Shown here: positions 1 through 8,333 of the stretch, in pieces
Layout: each line of letters opens with the position of its first letter
How positions within the stretch are numbered: the stretch's first letter is position 1
Source of the DNA: JBBRCX01 sp038204465
Lineage (GTDB): Bacteria; Planctomycetota; Phycisphaerae; Tepidisphaerales; Tepidisphaeraceae
NCBI GenBank assembly: GCA_038204465.1
Contig: JBBRCX010000021.1
Coordinates: 1 to 48,928, forward strand
Length of the DNA: 48,928 bases
Direction of reading: 5' to 3'
Notes under the pieces: generated by a model
Databases searched by the model: none
What the model was told of the DNA's origin: nothing
Seen by the model: only the letters and a program-made list of their open reading frames with translations
Translations under genes and position numbers: made by a program

Positions 1-347
1 GCGGAAACGTCGGCAGCCGCCTTGAGGATGGAATCCCAGACTCCATGGATGTGGACGACATGCATTGATGGGATGAGGGCCGCGAGCGTACGGCGGGCGG
101 TGGATGCCCAGAGCTTTCGGATGCCTGTGGAATGGGGCAGGTAGTGTTGTCGGATCAGGCCCGAATGGGGGATTCGATTGAACTCGGCGTCGATCTCGCG
201 CTGCGCGTCGGGGGCGTGATAGGAGGCGACGTGGACTTCGCACCCTGCGGCCGCCTGGGCGCTGCCCAGGCGCAGCGCGACCGCGGGGGGCCCGCCCGCC
301 CGCGGATCCAGCGTCGTGATGACGTGCAGGATTTTAAGTTGGCCCAT
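1..347 (-). CDS. GT4-type glycosyltransferase, N-terminal part (runs off window)
   Basis: Read from the ATG at 347 on the minus strand, the frame stays open to the window edge (115 codons). It begins MGQLKILHVITTLDPRAGGP and continues with a pattern typical of the N-terminal Rossmann half of GT-B (family 4) glycosyltransferases: a first beta strand, a Gly/Pro-rich loop binding the acceptor side, an Ala-rich helix, then strands CEVHVASYHA and VVHIHGVWD. The HGVWD stretch is common in GT4 enzymes. The nucleotide-sugar-binding C-terminal half lies outside the window, so donor and acceptor are unknown. It starts 63 bp after the stop of the methyltransferase at 411-1184 on the same strand and is probably co-transcribed with it. 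It belongs to the polysaccharide locus that continues to about 12 kb. Confidence 0.8.
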   Translation of the reverse strand, partial: MGQLKILHVITTLDPRAGGPPAVALRLGSAQAAAGCEVHVASYHAPDAQREIDAEFNRIPHSGLIRQHYLPHSTGIRKLWASTARRTLAALIPSMHVVHIHGVWDSILKAAADVS

Positions 348-410
348 GGGCAAGTCCGCTGCGCGAGGTTGCAGGCGTCGAGCCTGTTGCGGCGCATTTC
401 CGTCTGCGCG

Positions 411-1184
411 CTAGGCGAGCCTCGTGACGTACAACTGGTTGACCCCGATCGCGCTCGAGGCCGGAGCGAGGGCAAGCCTCTTTTCATAGGCGAGCGCTCG
501 ATCAAATGACAACAGCCGCAACAGCTTGGCGCTCAGCACGCCCGCGCCGCGCACCTGTTCGATCCTGAGGCCGGCCTGGCGCGTGAGCTGGCGCACCTCG
601 CTCCCGCTCATGTAGTTTCCCTCCGGGCGGTAGCCCTTGCCGCGATGGGCAACCTTGTGAAGGGGCCAGAGGAGGATCTTGTGGCTCCAGAGGTTGCCGT
701 GGTTGTTGAAGACGAGGCGGCTGTTGCGGTCTTTGAGTCTGGCGGCCAGGGCCCGCATCGCGGCGCGGCGCAGGGCGGGTTCGGCGTTGAGGAAGAATCG
801 GAATACGGTGATGAGGTCATACTTTCCCTCGATGGGCGCATCGGGCCGCAGGATGTCGGCGCAGATCATCCGGGCGTTTTTCAGCTTTCGGCGGGCGATG
901 TCGACCATGTCGGGTGAGATCTCGATTCCCGTGGCGGAATCGACCAGGCTTTCCATGAAGGAGATGATTCGGCCGGTGCCGGCGGCGAAGTCGAGGTAAT
1001 CGATCCGGTCGTGGGTGCGGCGCATGTCGGAGACGACGTCGCGCAACTGCTGCTGCTCGATCTGCCACAGCAGGTCGGCATAGGAGCGTGGGGCATATTC
1101 GCCGCTTTCATACCGTTGTGCCGTGGTGTCGCCGACGAAATGCTCGCGATAGCTGTCGCTCAAGAGCAGGTCCTTGTTGATCAC
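411..1184 (-). CDS. Class I SAM-dependent methyltransferase
   Basis: A 257-residue protein with a GTG start. Motif I of class I methyltransferases is visible as YLDFAAGTGRI (about residues 63-73), followed by an acidic strand-2 end in ATGIEISPDM, then ARMICADIL and KYDLITVFRFF (motif-IV-like). The second half carries the helices and strands expected of the seven-stranded Rossmann fold. The N-terminal stretch SYREHFVGDTTAQRYE resembles other small-molecule or sugar methyltransferases. It precedes the partial GT4 gene by 63 bp, so it may methylate a sugar of the glycan built by this locus; the substrate is inference. No clear Shine-Dalgarno is seen before the GTG. A TTGACA lies on the minus strand at 1225-1230, but it has no convincing -10 partner. 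Confidence 0.8.
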   Translation of the reverse strand: MINKDLLLSDSYREHFVGDTTAQRYESGEYAPRSYADLLWQIEQQQLRDVVSDMRRTHDRIDYLDFAAGTGRIISFMESLVDSATGIEISPDMVDIARRKLKNARMICADILRPDAPIEGKYDLITVFRFFLNAEPALRRAAMRALAARLKDRNSRLVFNNHGNLWSHKILLWPLHKVAHRGKGYRPEGNYMSGSEVRQLTRQAGLRIEQVRGAGVLSAKLLRLLSFDRALAYEKRLALAPASSAIGVNQLYVTRLA

Positions 1185-1348
1185 GTTGCCGCGTGGCCGC
1201 CCACTTTCGCCAGACGCGGATGGGTGTCAACGGCGGGACCGACTGACCGATCCCCAGTTTCACCGCCCGTTATGTGGCGTGCGGACTCCGATGGCCCCTC
1301 GCCTGACGGCAGCGGCAAGTTTCAAAACCTGAAATCCCCTCGGAAGGG

Positions 1349-1376
1349 TTGACTCCATGAAGAAAGACTGTATAAT
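1349..1376 (+). promoter_or_regulatory. Near-consensus sigma70-type promoter
   Basis: TTGACT at 1349-1354, a 16-nt spacer, then a perfect TATAAT at 1371-1376. It points at the kinase-glycosyltransferase gene, whose start codon is about 440 nt downstream. An ATG lies only 5 nt after the -10 box and opens a 16-codon frame. Confidence 0.75.
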
Positions 1377-1381
1377 GAATC

Positions 1382-1432
1382 ATGTCTCGGCGCAGCGGCT
1401 GGGACCGTGCCGCAACGCTCTTTGACAAATGA
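1382..1432 (+). CDS. Candidate leaderless leader peptide, 16 aa
   Basis: The ATG at 1382 lies 5 nt downstream of a perfect TATAAT, close to where transcription should start, and opens a 16-codon frame, MSRRSGWDRAATLFDK, ending in TGA at 1430-1432. Several other genes in this window also start directly behind a -10 box, which makes translation plausible. About 380 nt of untranslated sequence would follow before the kinase-glycosyltransferase gene. No family is recognised. It could be chance; a regulatory leader peptide is only a hypothesis. Confidence 0.3.
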   Translation: MSRRSGWDRAATLFDK

Positions 1433-1815
1433 ATCGGTGGAACCGTCGGGCCGCGCCGAATCGGCATTCGCGGCTGGGGCCGTTCGGGTCGGTATTGAAG
1501 GTCGGTGGCGCGGCGGTTGAGGTCTTCCTGGTCCACGATAACCCCGCAAAAGCCCACCAAAGCCCTGCATCGGATCGCCAAAACTCGCCAAAGCCCTGCG
1601 GCGAAAGGCTTGGCTGCCACGCGGCGTGACCTCGGGATCGACGCGATCCGACTGCCGATCAATTGCCGCGGATCCGTCGCTGAGTTTGAGGAAACTGGGG
1701 ATGAGGTCAGCGGGACCGAGGACCGAGACCGAGACGGGCGGGGGTGCCCGGCTCGCCTGGCGCGCGGCATTGCGTTACTCTTTGTTCGCGCCCTCCTGCC
1801 GATTTCAGACGGACC
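1433..1815 (+). other. Long apparent 5' leader, no recognised gene
   Basis: About 380 bp between the small frame and the start of the kinase-glycosyltransferase. It contains the 12-mer ccaaagccctgc twice (around 1557 and 1588) in a purine/C-rich stretch. I recognise no RNA family and no convincing coding frame. If the promoter at 1349-1376 is real, this is a long structured leader or a small RNA. Confidence 0.3.
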
Positions 1816-4137
1816 ATGACGCTGACGCGAACCAGTTCCTCCCGGACCCAATACCGCATTTACCACGTTGGCGGAAAGCCATTGCTGGCGGTGATCGACG
1901 CGCCGCGGCGGCTGCGGCTGCCGAGTCTGGCGCGCTTCCAGGCGTTCAGCATGAAGCGGCGCTGGTTCAAGCGGTTCATCGCCGCCGCCATGCACGCGCG
2001 CATGGACTGGTATGTCTCAAGCGTGGTCAGTTCGAGGGCGCTGATAGAGGGGTTGGACCTGCAGGCGTGGCTCGAGCACGCGCGGGACCGGCTGGGAATC
2101 GGCGAATTATTTGCCGCGGTGCAATGGCCGGCGCAGGCGGAACGCCGGCGCGTGTATCTGCACCTGCTCGACGCCTCCGGCGCCCCCGTGGCATTCGTGA
2201 AGTTGTCCGCGGGTGATCCTGAAGGGCGACTGGCGAACGAGGCGGCTGCGCTCAGACGGCTGTCGCGCCTGGCGCCGCTGCCGTTTGCGTTCCCGGGCAT
2301 TCTCGATGAAGGCGAGTTCGAAGGTCACACCTATTTGGTTTTGGATCCGTTACCGCCGGGGGCGAAGGCGGCGGCCCCGTCGTGGCAGGTGCTCGAGCGA
2401 TCGGTGCGCTCGTACGCGGGTCCCGTTCAAAAACTTTCGGCAGAAGAGAAGCAGGGCGCGCCGTGGTGGGTGCGGGTGTGTGAAAACCGGGCGGTCGAGG
2501 TGGCCTTCAACGCGGAGTTGTGTGAATTCGCCAACGAAGAGATCACGGTGTGCAACGCTCATGGCGATCTCTCGGTGGCCAACCTCGCCGAGGCCGGAGG
2601 CAAACTGTGGATCATGGACTGGGAGCAGAATGATGAAAAGGCCCCTATCCTGGCGGACGAGATCAGCTATTACCTGTCGTACAACCGCCGGATGATGCTG
2701 CGCGACGCGACCGCGAGCGTGCGGGCGCTGGAGGCGGCGTACCTGAGGGGCGCGACGCGCGAGCGGCGGCGCGACGTGATGCTGGCGCTGGCGTTCTTGC
2801 ACTATGCGAACCGGCACATCGCGATGCAGGTGGTGCGCAACTGGGACCGCCTGCGTTCATCGGCCGCTGCGGGGCCGCGGCGAACGGCGGCGGCGGGGAG
2901 TGCAGCCGACCGCGCGGACACGACGCCAGGGGCGAGCGGTGTTTCGCAGGCGCGGCCCACGCTGGCAATCATCTCAAACGCGAACGCTCCCTACCGCACA
3001 CACCTGCACCGGCGCATTGTCAACGAGATTCCACAGGTGCGGCTGTATTCCGTATTCACCCACGGACTGGGGAGTTTCCCCTGGGCACTGCAGGCGCCGC
3101 CGGAAATCGGGCCGGTGCAGTTCGGCCAGAACGATTCGGTGTACGAGCAGGGAAAGCTGAGCGGATTCTTTCACGAGTGGTTCAAGGGCGGGCGCGTGAT
3201 TCGCTGGATGGAGGAGTACGACGTCAGCGCGGTGCTGTTGATCGGTTACAACGACACGGGGAGGCTGCGGATCATCAACTGGTGCGCCGCCCACGACGTA
3301 GCCTGTCTGTTGTTCGGCGACAGCAATGTCCTGGGCGACACGGTCAGCGGGCTGAAGGCGTGGGTGAAGCGGAAGCTTCTGTACCGGATCGTGAATAAGT
3401 GCGCCGCGATCCTGCCGTGCGGGCGAGAGGGGCGCGCTTATTTCGTGAAGTACGGGGCGGACCCGCGGCGGATCTTCTACTGTCCGTACGAGCCCGACTA
3501 CGCACTGATCGAGAATTTTCCACCGGAGCGGGTGGAAGAGGTGAAGAAGCGGTTTGGCCTGCGCGACGGCCGGCGCAGGCTGGTGTTCAGCGGCCGGCTG
3601 GTGGAGGTGAAGCGTCCGGACCTTTTGCTGGAGGCGTTCGCGACGATCGCTTCGGCGCGGCCGGAGTGGGACCTGGTGTTGGTCGGGGACGGGCCGATGC
3701 GGGCGCCGCTCGAGCAGCAGGCCGCGCCGGCATTGAAGGACCGGATTATCTGGACCGGCTTCATTCAGGAACAGGGCGGCGTGACTGCGATCTATCGCGC
3801 CTCCGACGTCTTGGTATTGCCCAGCGACTACGAACCCTGGGCGCTGGTGATCAATGAGGCGACGGCGGCGGGGCTCTCGATCGTCAGCAGTGACGTGGTG
3901 GGGGCGGCGGTTGAACTGGTGAGGGACCGCGTCAATGGGCGGTTGTTTCCGCGCGGGAATCTCGCGGCGCTGATCCAGTGCCTGCTGGACGTTACCAATC
4001 CAATCCACGTCGACGCGATGAAGGCGGCCTCACCGGGAGTGCTGGCGGACTGGAGACGCCGGGCCGATCCGGTGGAGGGCCTGCGTCAGGCGCTGATCTT
4101 TTGTGGCACGCTTCCCCGGGAACGCGGCGCCCCTTGA
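1816..4137 (+). CDS. Fused APH-like sugar/lipid kinase and GT4 glycosyltransferase
   Basis: A 773-residue two-domain protein. Residues 1-350 look like an aminoglycoside-phosphotransferase or LPS-kinase fold: the nucleotide-binding Lys in AFVKLS (K129), a helix-C Glu (E142), the catalytic loop NAHGDLSVAN (H249-D251, N256) and the metal-binding Asp in IMDWEQ (D268). All key kinase residues are present. An Ala/Gly/Pro-rich linker (about 350-380) leads into a GT4 domain starting TLAIISNANAPYRTHLHRR, with VFSGRLVEVKRPDLLLEAF, the donor-site motif SDYEPWALVINEA and GRLFP near the end. The fusion suggests phosphorylation and glycosyl transfer on the same or successive glycan intermediates; the substrate is unknown. 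The ATG at 1816 was chosen because it opens the conserved part; an in-frame GTG at 1744 is less likely. No Shine-Dalgarno is obvious. It sits in the polysaccharide locus, 14 nt before the next gene's proposed GTG. Confidence 0.8.
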   Translation: MTLTRTSSSRTQYRIYHVGGKPLLAVIDAPRRLRLPSLARFQAFSMKRRWFKRFIAAAMHARMDWYVSSVVSSRALIEGLDLQAWLEHARDRLGIGELFAAVQWPAQAERRRVYLHLLDASGAPVAFVKLSAGDPEGRLANEAAALRRLSRLAPLPFAFPGILDEGEFEGHTYLVLDPLPPGAKAAAPSWQVLERSVRSYAGPVQKLSAEEKQGAPWWVRVCENRAVEVAFNAELCEFANEEITVCNAHGDLSVANLAEAGGKLWIMDWEQNDEKAPILADEISYYLSYNRRMMLRDATASVRALEAAYLRGATRERRRDVMLALAFLHYANRHIAMQVVRNWDRLRSSAAAGPRRTAAAGSAADRADTTPGASGVSQARPTLAIISNANAPYRTHLHRRIVNEIPQVRLYSVFTHGLGSFPWALQAPPEIGPVQFGQNDSVYEQGKLSGFFHEWFKGGRVIRWMEEYDVSAVLLIGYNDTGRLRIINWCAAHDVACLLFGDSNVLGDTVSGLKAWVKRKLLYRIVNKCAAILPCGREGRAYFVKYGADPRRIFYCPYEPDYALIENFPPERVEEVKKRFGLRDGRRRLVFSGRLVEVKRPDLLLEAFATIASARPEWDLVLVGDGPMRAPLEQQAAPALKDRIIWTGFIQEQGGVTAIYRASDVLVLPSDYEPWALVINEATAAGLSIVSSDVVGAAVELVRDRVNGRLFPRGNLAALIQCLLDVTNPIHVDAMKAASPGVLADWRRRADPVEGLRQALIFCGTLPRERGAP

Positions 4138-4151
4138 GCGAAGTATTCCCT

Positions 4152-5894
4152 GTGTCAACCGAGCGAGAATTATTTCGAGTGATCAGCATCCATCTGATTG
4201 CCCTCGTTGTGTGTTCATTTGCCCTGGCCGGTGATACGGCGAGCGAATCGCCGGCGACGCAACCGGCATCGGGGCCCGAATCGCGGGCCGGTGTCGCTCC
4301 CGCGCTGGAGGCGGGGTTCTCCTCATCAGGATTGACGGGCCTGCGTTATGCAGGGCGGACGCTGCTCAACGCGCAGGCACATCCGGAAGACGGATTTCGT
4401 GTGGCGGACTACGTTCGCATCGCCCGCGACGGAAGGCGCACGCGAGTGACTTCCGCGGGGGGCGGCTATCTCGTCGAATGGGACGGGAAGCGTCACGCGC
4501 TGAGCTGGAGATACGACTGGGGCGCGGTCCGGTGTGAGTATGTCGTCGCCGGCGAGCGGCTGGGACTGAGGATCGTTGTCAGCAATACCTCGAAGAACGA
4601 CACGATCGCGGGAGTGAATGTTTTCCCATTCGCGCTGCGTTTTGCCCGCGACCCGAACGGCTTCAACGCGAGCCCGCAGATGGAGTTCCTGACGGGAGCC
4701 CCGACCGTGATCCACGCGGACGACGGCGCGACGACAGTATTCGTCGCCAATCCGCAGTTCGACCGGAAACTTTACGTTGGACTGCAAACCAACAGCGATA
4801 CGGTTGCAACCCATCGATACGAGATGCGGGTCGGCTCGACGCCGCTGCCGTCTGATCCGGCGTCGTGGGAGAAGTTCGAGCACGCAATCAAGCCGGGGGC
4901 GTCAGATGCTTATGAGATTATCGTGCAGTTTGGGCGCTCGGGAGCGCGGAAGGCGGAGGTGCTTGGGGACCTGTTTGAGAGATTCATCGCCGGTCACCTG
5001 TCGACTCTGAACTGGGCGGACCGCAGGCCGATCGGGCAACTGGTGCTGGCGAGTGCGCACGCGGCGAAGGGGGCCTCGACGAATCCGCGCGGGTGGTTCG
5101 ACGATCCGAAGCTCGACATCGGCAGTGACTTCGGCAAAGCCAACTTTCATCATCGCCTGGGCGAGTATGCCGATCGGGCGATCGACGTCTGCCGCCGGGT
5201 CGGGTGCCAGGGCGTGATCGTATGGGATGTAGAGGGGCAGGAGTTCGAACACCCGACGAGTTATGCGGGCGATCCGACCCAGCTGGAGAAGCTGGCGCCG
5301 GAGATGCACCTCGAGGCCGATCGTTTCTTCAAGAGCTTTCGTGATGCGGGGCTTCGGGTGGGTGTGACGGTCCGGCCGCAGAACCTGATTACGACGAAGA
5401 AGCCGCCCGTGCAGGAGCGGTCGGCGGATCCGGCCGGCGCCCTGATCGAGAAGATCGCCTACGCGCGGCGGCGATGGAACTGCACGCTGTTCTACGTCGA
5501 TTCAAATGTCGACGCCCGAGGCGCTCCGATGGACGCGGCCGTCTTCGAGAAAGTGGCGCGAGCGCATCCCGATGTTTTGCTGATCCCCGAGCTGGAGAAC
5601 GGCGCCTACTACCGGTCGACCGCGCCGTATGACGAAGCGCGGCTGAGTGTCACGGGCACGCCCGCGTCGGTGCGGGACTTTTATCCGAAGGCGTTCAGCG
5701 TGTTGAACCTTGCGGAGGGGCGGGTGGCGGATTTTGAGGATGTGCTGCGCGAATCGGTGCGCGGGGGCGACGTGCTGCTGCTGCGGGCGTGGTATGATTC
5801 AGAGGAAGCGGCGCTAGTCAAGCGGGTCTATCGCGAGGCGGCCGCCGAGCCCAGCAGCAGGCCCGCGACATCGCGTGCCGCCACGCGGGAGTGA
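4152..5894 (+). CDS. Exported glycoside-hydrolase-like protein
   Basis: About 580 residues, with an N-terminal signal peptide (positive n-region, core SIHLIALVVCSFALAG). The start is uncertain: GTG at 4152, or GTG at 4179 just before the hydrophobic core. The middle is beta-rich (about residues 50-280). The C-terminal half, from about residue 300, resembles a TIM barrel, with acidic strand ends in GVIVWDVEGQEFEHP, LFYVDSNVDARG and LLIPELENGAYY that could hold catalytic Asp/Glu residues. I cannot assign a glycoside hydrolase family. It lies between the kinase-GT fusion and the Wzy-like polymerase. Exported glycosidases occur in other polymerase-dependent exopolysaccharide loci, where they trim or release polymer, so a similar role here is a reasonable inference. 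It could instead be a non-catalytic surface protein. Confidence 0.55.
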   Translation: MSTERELFRVISIHLIALVVCSFALAGDTASESPATQPASGPESRAGVAPALEAGFSSSGLTGLRYAGRTLLNAQAHPEDGFRVADYVRIARDGRRTRVTSAGGGYLVEWDGKRHALSWRYDWGAVRCEYVVAGERLGLRIVVSNTSKNDTIAGVNVFPFALRFARDPNGFNASPQMEFLTGAPTVIHADDGATTVFVANPQFDRKLYVGLQTNSDTVATHRYEMRVGSTPLPSDPASWEKFEHAIKPGASDAYEIIVQFGRSGARKAEVLGDLFERFIAGHLSTLNWADRRPIGQLVLASAHAAKGASTNPRGWFDDPKLDIGSDFGKANFHHRLGEYADRAIDVCRRVGCQGVIVWDVEGQEFEHPTSYAGDPTQLEKLAPEMHLEADRFFKSFRDAGLRVGVTVRPQNLITTKKPPVQERSADPAGALIEKIAYARRRWNCTLFYVDSNVDARGAPMDAAVFEKVARAHPDVLLIPELENGAYYRSTAPYDEARLSVTGTPASVRDFYPKAFSVLNLAEGRVADFEDVLRESVRGGDVLLLRAWYDSEEAALVKRVYREAAAEPSSRPATSRAATRE

Positions 5895-5965
5895 TGTCGC
5901 CGGACCGGAAGTGAAGGCGCGCGCTGCCGGTAATCCCCGTGAATGTCCCGGGAGCTGGACGAAGT

Positions 5966-5971
5966 TATAAT
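5966..5971 (+). promoter_or_regulatory. -10 box before the polymerase gene
   Basis: A perfect TATAAT 18 nt before the GTG start of the polymerase gene. No convincing -35 hexamer is seen at 16-18 nt spacing. If used, it gives a leader of about 11 nt. Confidence 0.4.
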
Positions 5972-5989
5972 TGAAGAAACAGGCATCTC

Positions 5990-7549
5990 GTGTCTCAGTC
6001 CCAGTCCATAGCCAACTATCCCGTTCAGGTCGGATACGTAGCGGCTGAAGCGGCGCCGCTGGAGAGCGGTGACAGGTACCGTCCCCGGTCGAAGACGCTG
6101 CCGCTGCCGTTTCTGGGGCCGACGCTGCTGGCGGGCGTTTCGTGGGTGGACGGGGGGATGCCGGCACTGACGGACACGGCGTTTGCGATGCTGACGCTCT
6201 TTTGCATCGTGTACCTGATCAACGAATTCGTCAAGTTTCCGCGGCGCTTCGGGATCGGCGGGGTGGTGCTATTCGGCGGCGTATTGATCTGGTTCTGCCA
6301 CGACTACATGGTCAATTGGTTTGGGCGCGAATTTGCCGGCTCGAGCATCTCCGCGAAAGTCGTCGCCAAGAGCGCGTTCTGTCACATGCTGTTCATTTTT
6401 TCGGCGTCGATCGGTCTTCTGCTGCCGTACGGCCGCTGGCTGGAGCGGTTGCTGCTGCGCGTGCCGGAGCCGCCGTCGTCAAACGTCTACTTTCTGCTGA
6501 TGGTGGGAACGTTCCTGGTGGGAATGATTCCGTATGTCTTCTTCAACTCCGAGCCGTTCTACCTGGCGATCTACCACCAGATCGTCAGCGGCCGCAATGC
6601 AACATCGTCCGGTTGGCTGGTGGGGCGCAGCGGGAACCTGAACTACAACTGGGGCGGGTACATCGACCAGCTGTTCAACATCGGGGACCTGTCGGCGATC
6701 GTGGCGGGGTTCTACGCTCTGCTGATTGCGCGGTCGCTTTGGGGGAAGCTTATTGCGTGGTCGATCTGGCTGCTGCAGTTGCTGCTGGCGGTGGGCACGG
6801 GGACGCGCGGCAAGGTGATTGCGATCGTGGTGCCGGTGATCGCGCTGGTGTACATCAAGAACCAGGCGATTGCGCTGGCGATGAACCGGCGGCTAAGCAC
6901 CCGCGCGTACATCATGACGACGCTTCTGTTTCTCGCGATGCTGGCGACCGTTCAATTCCAGGGCGAGTTTCGCAACAAGGGGTATGCGGGCGCCGACCTG
7001 GCGACGGTGGCGGTGTTCAAAGTGGCGGGAAACCACATGTTCTCCGAAGGCTTGCGCGGTTACGCGATGGTTCCGGATGACCACGATTTTTTCTACAACA
7101 GCTTCCCGGGGGAAATGGTTATCCGGCCCATTCCTGACGTGATCTATTGGTTCCTGCTTCATCCGATCCCCCGCGCGCTGTGGCCGACCAAGCCGATCGA
7201 TCCGGTGTATGCATGGTACAACGGCGTTGCGATGGGGGCGGGGATCGCGAGCAGCGAAGGGACGACGGTTTCGCAGGGAATTGTCGGACACTTCTACTTC
7301 CGCTACGGACTGCCGGGGGTGATCCAAGGGGGGATTCTCTTCGGGTTGCTGTTGATCATTTCGGAGCGTACCTTGATGCGCACGGGTGGTCGGGCGATGG
7401 GAATGATGGTGAGCCTCGGCCTGGCGACCTGGGTTTTCCGCTGCTTCAGAAACCTGACCTACATGGAACTGTATGCATTCCTGATCGGCATGGCGCTGAT
7501 GTCGCTGCTCGTGCTCTGCCTGAGACCTTTCTTCAGCGAGCAGGGCTGA
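5990..7549 (+). CDS. O-antigen/exopolysaccharide polymerase (Wzy-like)
   Basis: A 519-residue integral membrane protein with a GTG start. About 60 soluble N-terminal residues are followed by roughly ten or more hydrophobic segments, for example TAFAMLTLFCIVYLINEFV, SAFCHMLFIFSASIGLLLP, VYFLLMVGTFLVGMIPYVFF, IAIVVPVIALVYI and GVIQGGILFGLLLII. The GTGTRGK signature after a membrane segment and a long periplasmic loop containing HPIPRALWPTKP are typical of Wzy-like oligosaccharide repeat-unit polymerases. With the flippase at 10403-11989 it forms the core of a Wzx/Wzy pathway. These proteins diverge strongly in sequence, so the call rests on topology, the TRGK motif and context. Linkage specificity cannot be predicted. 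Confidence 0.75.
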   Translation: MSQSQSIANYPVQVGYVAAEAAPLESGDRYRPRSKTLPLPFLGPTLLAGVSWVDGGMPALTDTAFAMLTLFCIVYLINEFVKFPRRFGIGGVVLFGGVLIWFCHDYMVNWFGREFAGSSISAKVVAKSAFCHMLFIFSASIGLLLPYGRWLERLLLRVPEPPSSNVYFLLMVGTFLVGMIPYVFFNSEPFYLAIYHQIVSGRNATSSGWLVGRSGNLNYNWGGYIDQLFNIGDLSAIVAGFYALLIARSLWGKLIAWSIWLLQLLLAVGTGTRGKVIAIVVPVIALVYIKNQAIALAMNRRLSTRAYIMTTLLFLAMLATVQFQGEFRNKGYAGADLATVAVFKVAGNHMFSEGLRGYAMVPDDHDFFYNSFPGEMVIRPIPDVIYWFLLHPIPRALWPTKPIDPVYAWYNGVAMGAGIASSEGTTVSQGIVGHFYFRYGLPGVIQGGILFGLLLIISERTLMRTGGRAMGMMVSLGLATWVFRCFRNLTYMELYAFLIGMALMSLLVLCLRPFFSEQG

Positions 7550-7583
7550 AGATAAGAGTCGACGAAGGCCGGAGGTGCAGCAC

Positions 7584-8261
7584 ATGGGCATGAAGTCGGC
7601 GGTGAAAAGTATGTTGTTCGGCCCGCCGGGATATAAGCCCCGCCGGATCAAGCGCGGGCTGCTCCGGGGACTGCGGTTCAACATCGATACGGCATCGAAA
7701 TCGCAACGGCTGCTTGGGCTGGATGAGAGCGAGCTCAACGCCGACATGCGGCGCTTCGCTTCTCGAGCGCGGTCGGCCGTCGACGTCGGGGCAAACGACG
7801 GCTGGTACACACTGTTCTTCGCCGCGCAACCGAACGTCGAGCAAGTGTTTGCGTTCGAGCCGCAGGACCTGCGCGAGCTGGTGAACTCAAACTTCGCGCT
7901 CAACGACCCGGGCTTTGCCGGGAAGCTCACGCTCATTGAAAAGAGGGTGGGCAACCGCGACGATAACGGCTGGTGCAGTCTCGATCGCTGCCTTCCCGAG
8001 CTCGCGCGCCCGGTGCTTCTAAAGATCGACATCGAAGGCGGCGAGCTGGAAGCGTTGAAAGGCGCTCGCGCTTTGCTGGATAAGGGGGACTGCCTCCTGA
8101 TCATCGAGACGCATTCCGAGGAGATGGAGCGGGAGTGTGGCGCCTACCTTCGCGGGCTCGGCTACACGACCCGCATCGTCCGAAACAGTTGGTACCGCCA
8201 CATCCTTTCCGAAAACCGTCAACTTCCGCACAACCGCTGGCTGATTGCGTCGCGCGACTGA
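7584..8261 (+). CDS. FkbM-family methyltransferase
   Basis: A 225-residue protein. GGAGG at 7571-7575 sits 8 nt before the ATG at 7584, which fixes the start over the upstream in-frame GTG at 7575. Motif I is AVDVGANDGWYTLFF (about residues 65-79), strand 2 ends in VFAFEPQ, and the FkbM-type motif LLKIDIEGGELEALKGA follows, with LLIIETHSEEME further on. FkbM-type enzymes O-methylate sugars or polyketides, and members are common in capsule and O-antigen clusters. It lies 34 nt after the polymerase stop, so it is probably co-transcribed. The modified sugar is unknown. Confidence 0.88.
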   Translation: MGMKSAVKSMLFGPPGYKPRRIKRGLLRGLRFNIDTASKSQRLLGLDESELNADMRRFASRARSAVDVGANDGWYTLFFAAQPNVEQVFAFEPQDLRELVNSNFALNDPGFAGKLTLIEKRVGNRDDNGWCSLDRCLPELARPVLLKIDIEGGELEALKGARALLDKGDCLLIIETHSEEMERECGAYLRGLGYTTRIVRNSWYRHILSENRQLPHNRWLIASRD

Positions 8262-8298
8262 GTTTTTGTCGGTGCGCCCATCGCTAATGGGTGATTTG

Positions 8299-8327
8299 TT
8301 GATGCTTCGCCGACGCGCAAATACCAT
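8299..8327 (+). promoter_or_regulatory. Promoter placing transcription start at the GT4 GTG codon
   Basis: TTGATG at 8299-8304, a 17-nt spacer, TACCAT at 8322-8327, then 6 nt to the GTG at 8334. The spacing implies a leaderless mRNA. There is no Shine-Dalgarno. Confidence 0.45.
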
Positions 8328-8333
8328 TCGCGC

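Noticed and set aside
1225..1230. TTGACA on the minus strand as a promoter for the methyltransferase at 411-1184
   Set aside because: The hexamer at the right distance is AAAGTG, a poor -10, so I did not annotate a promoter.
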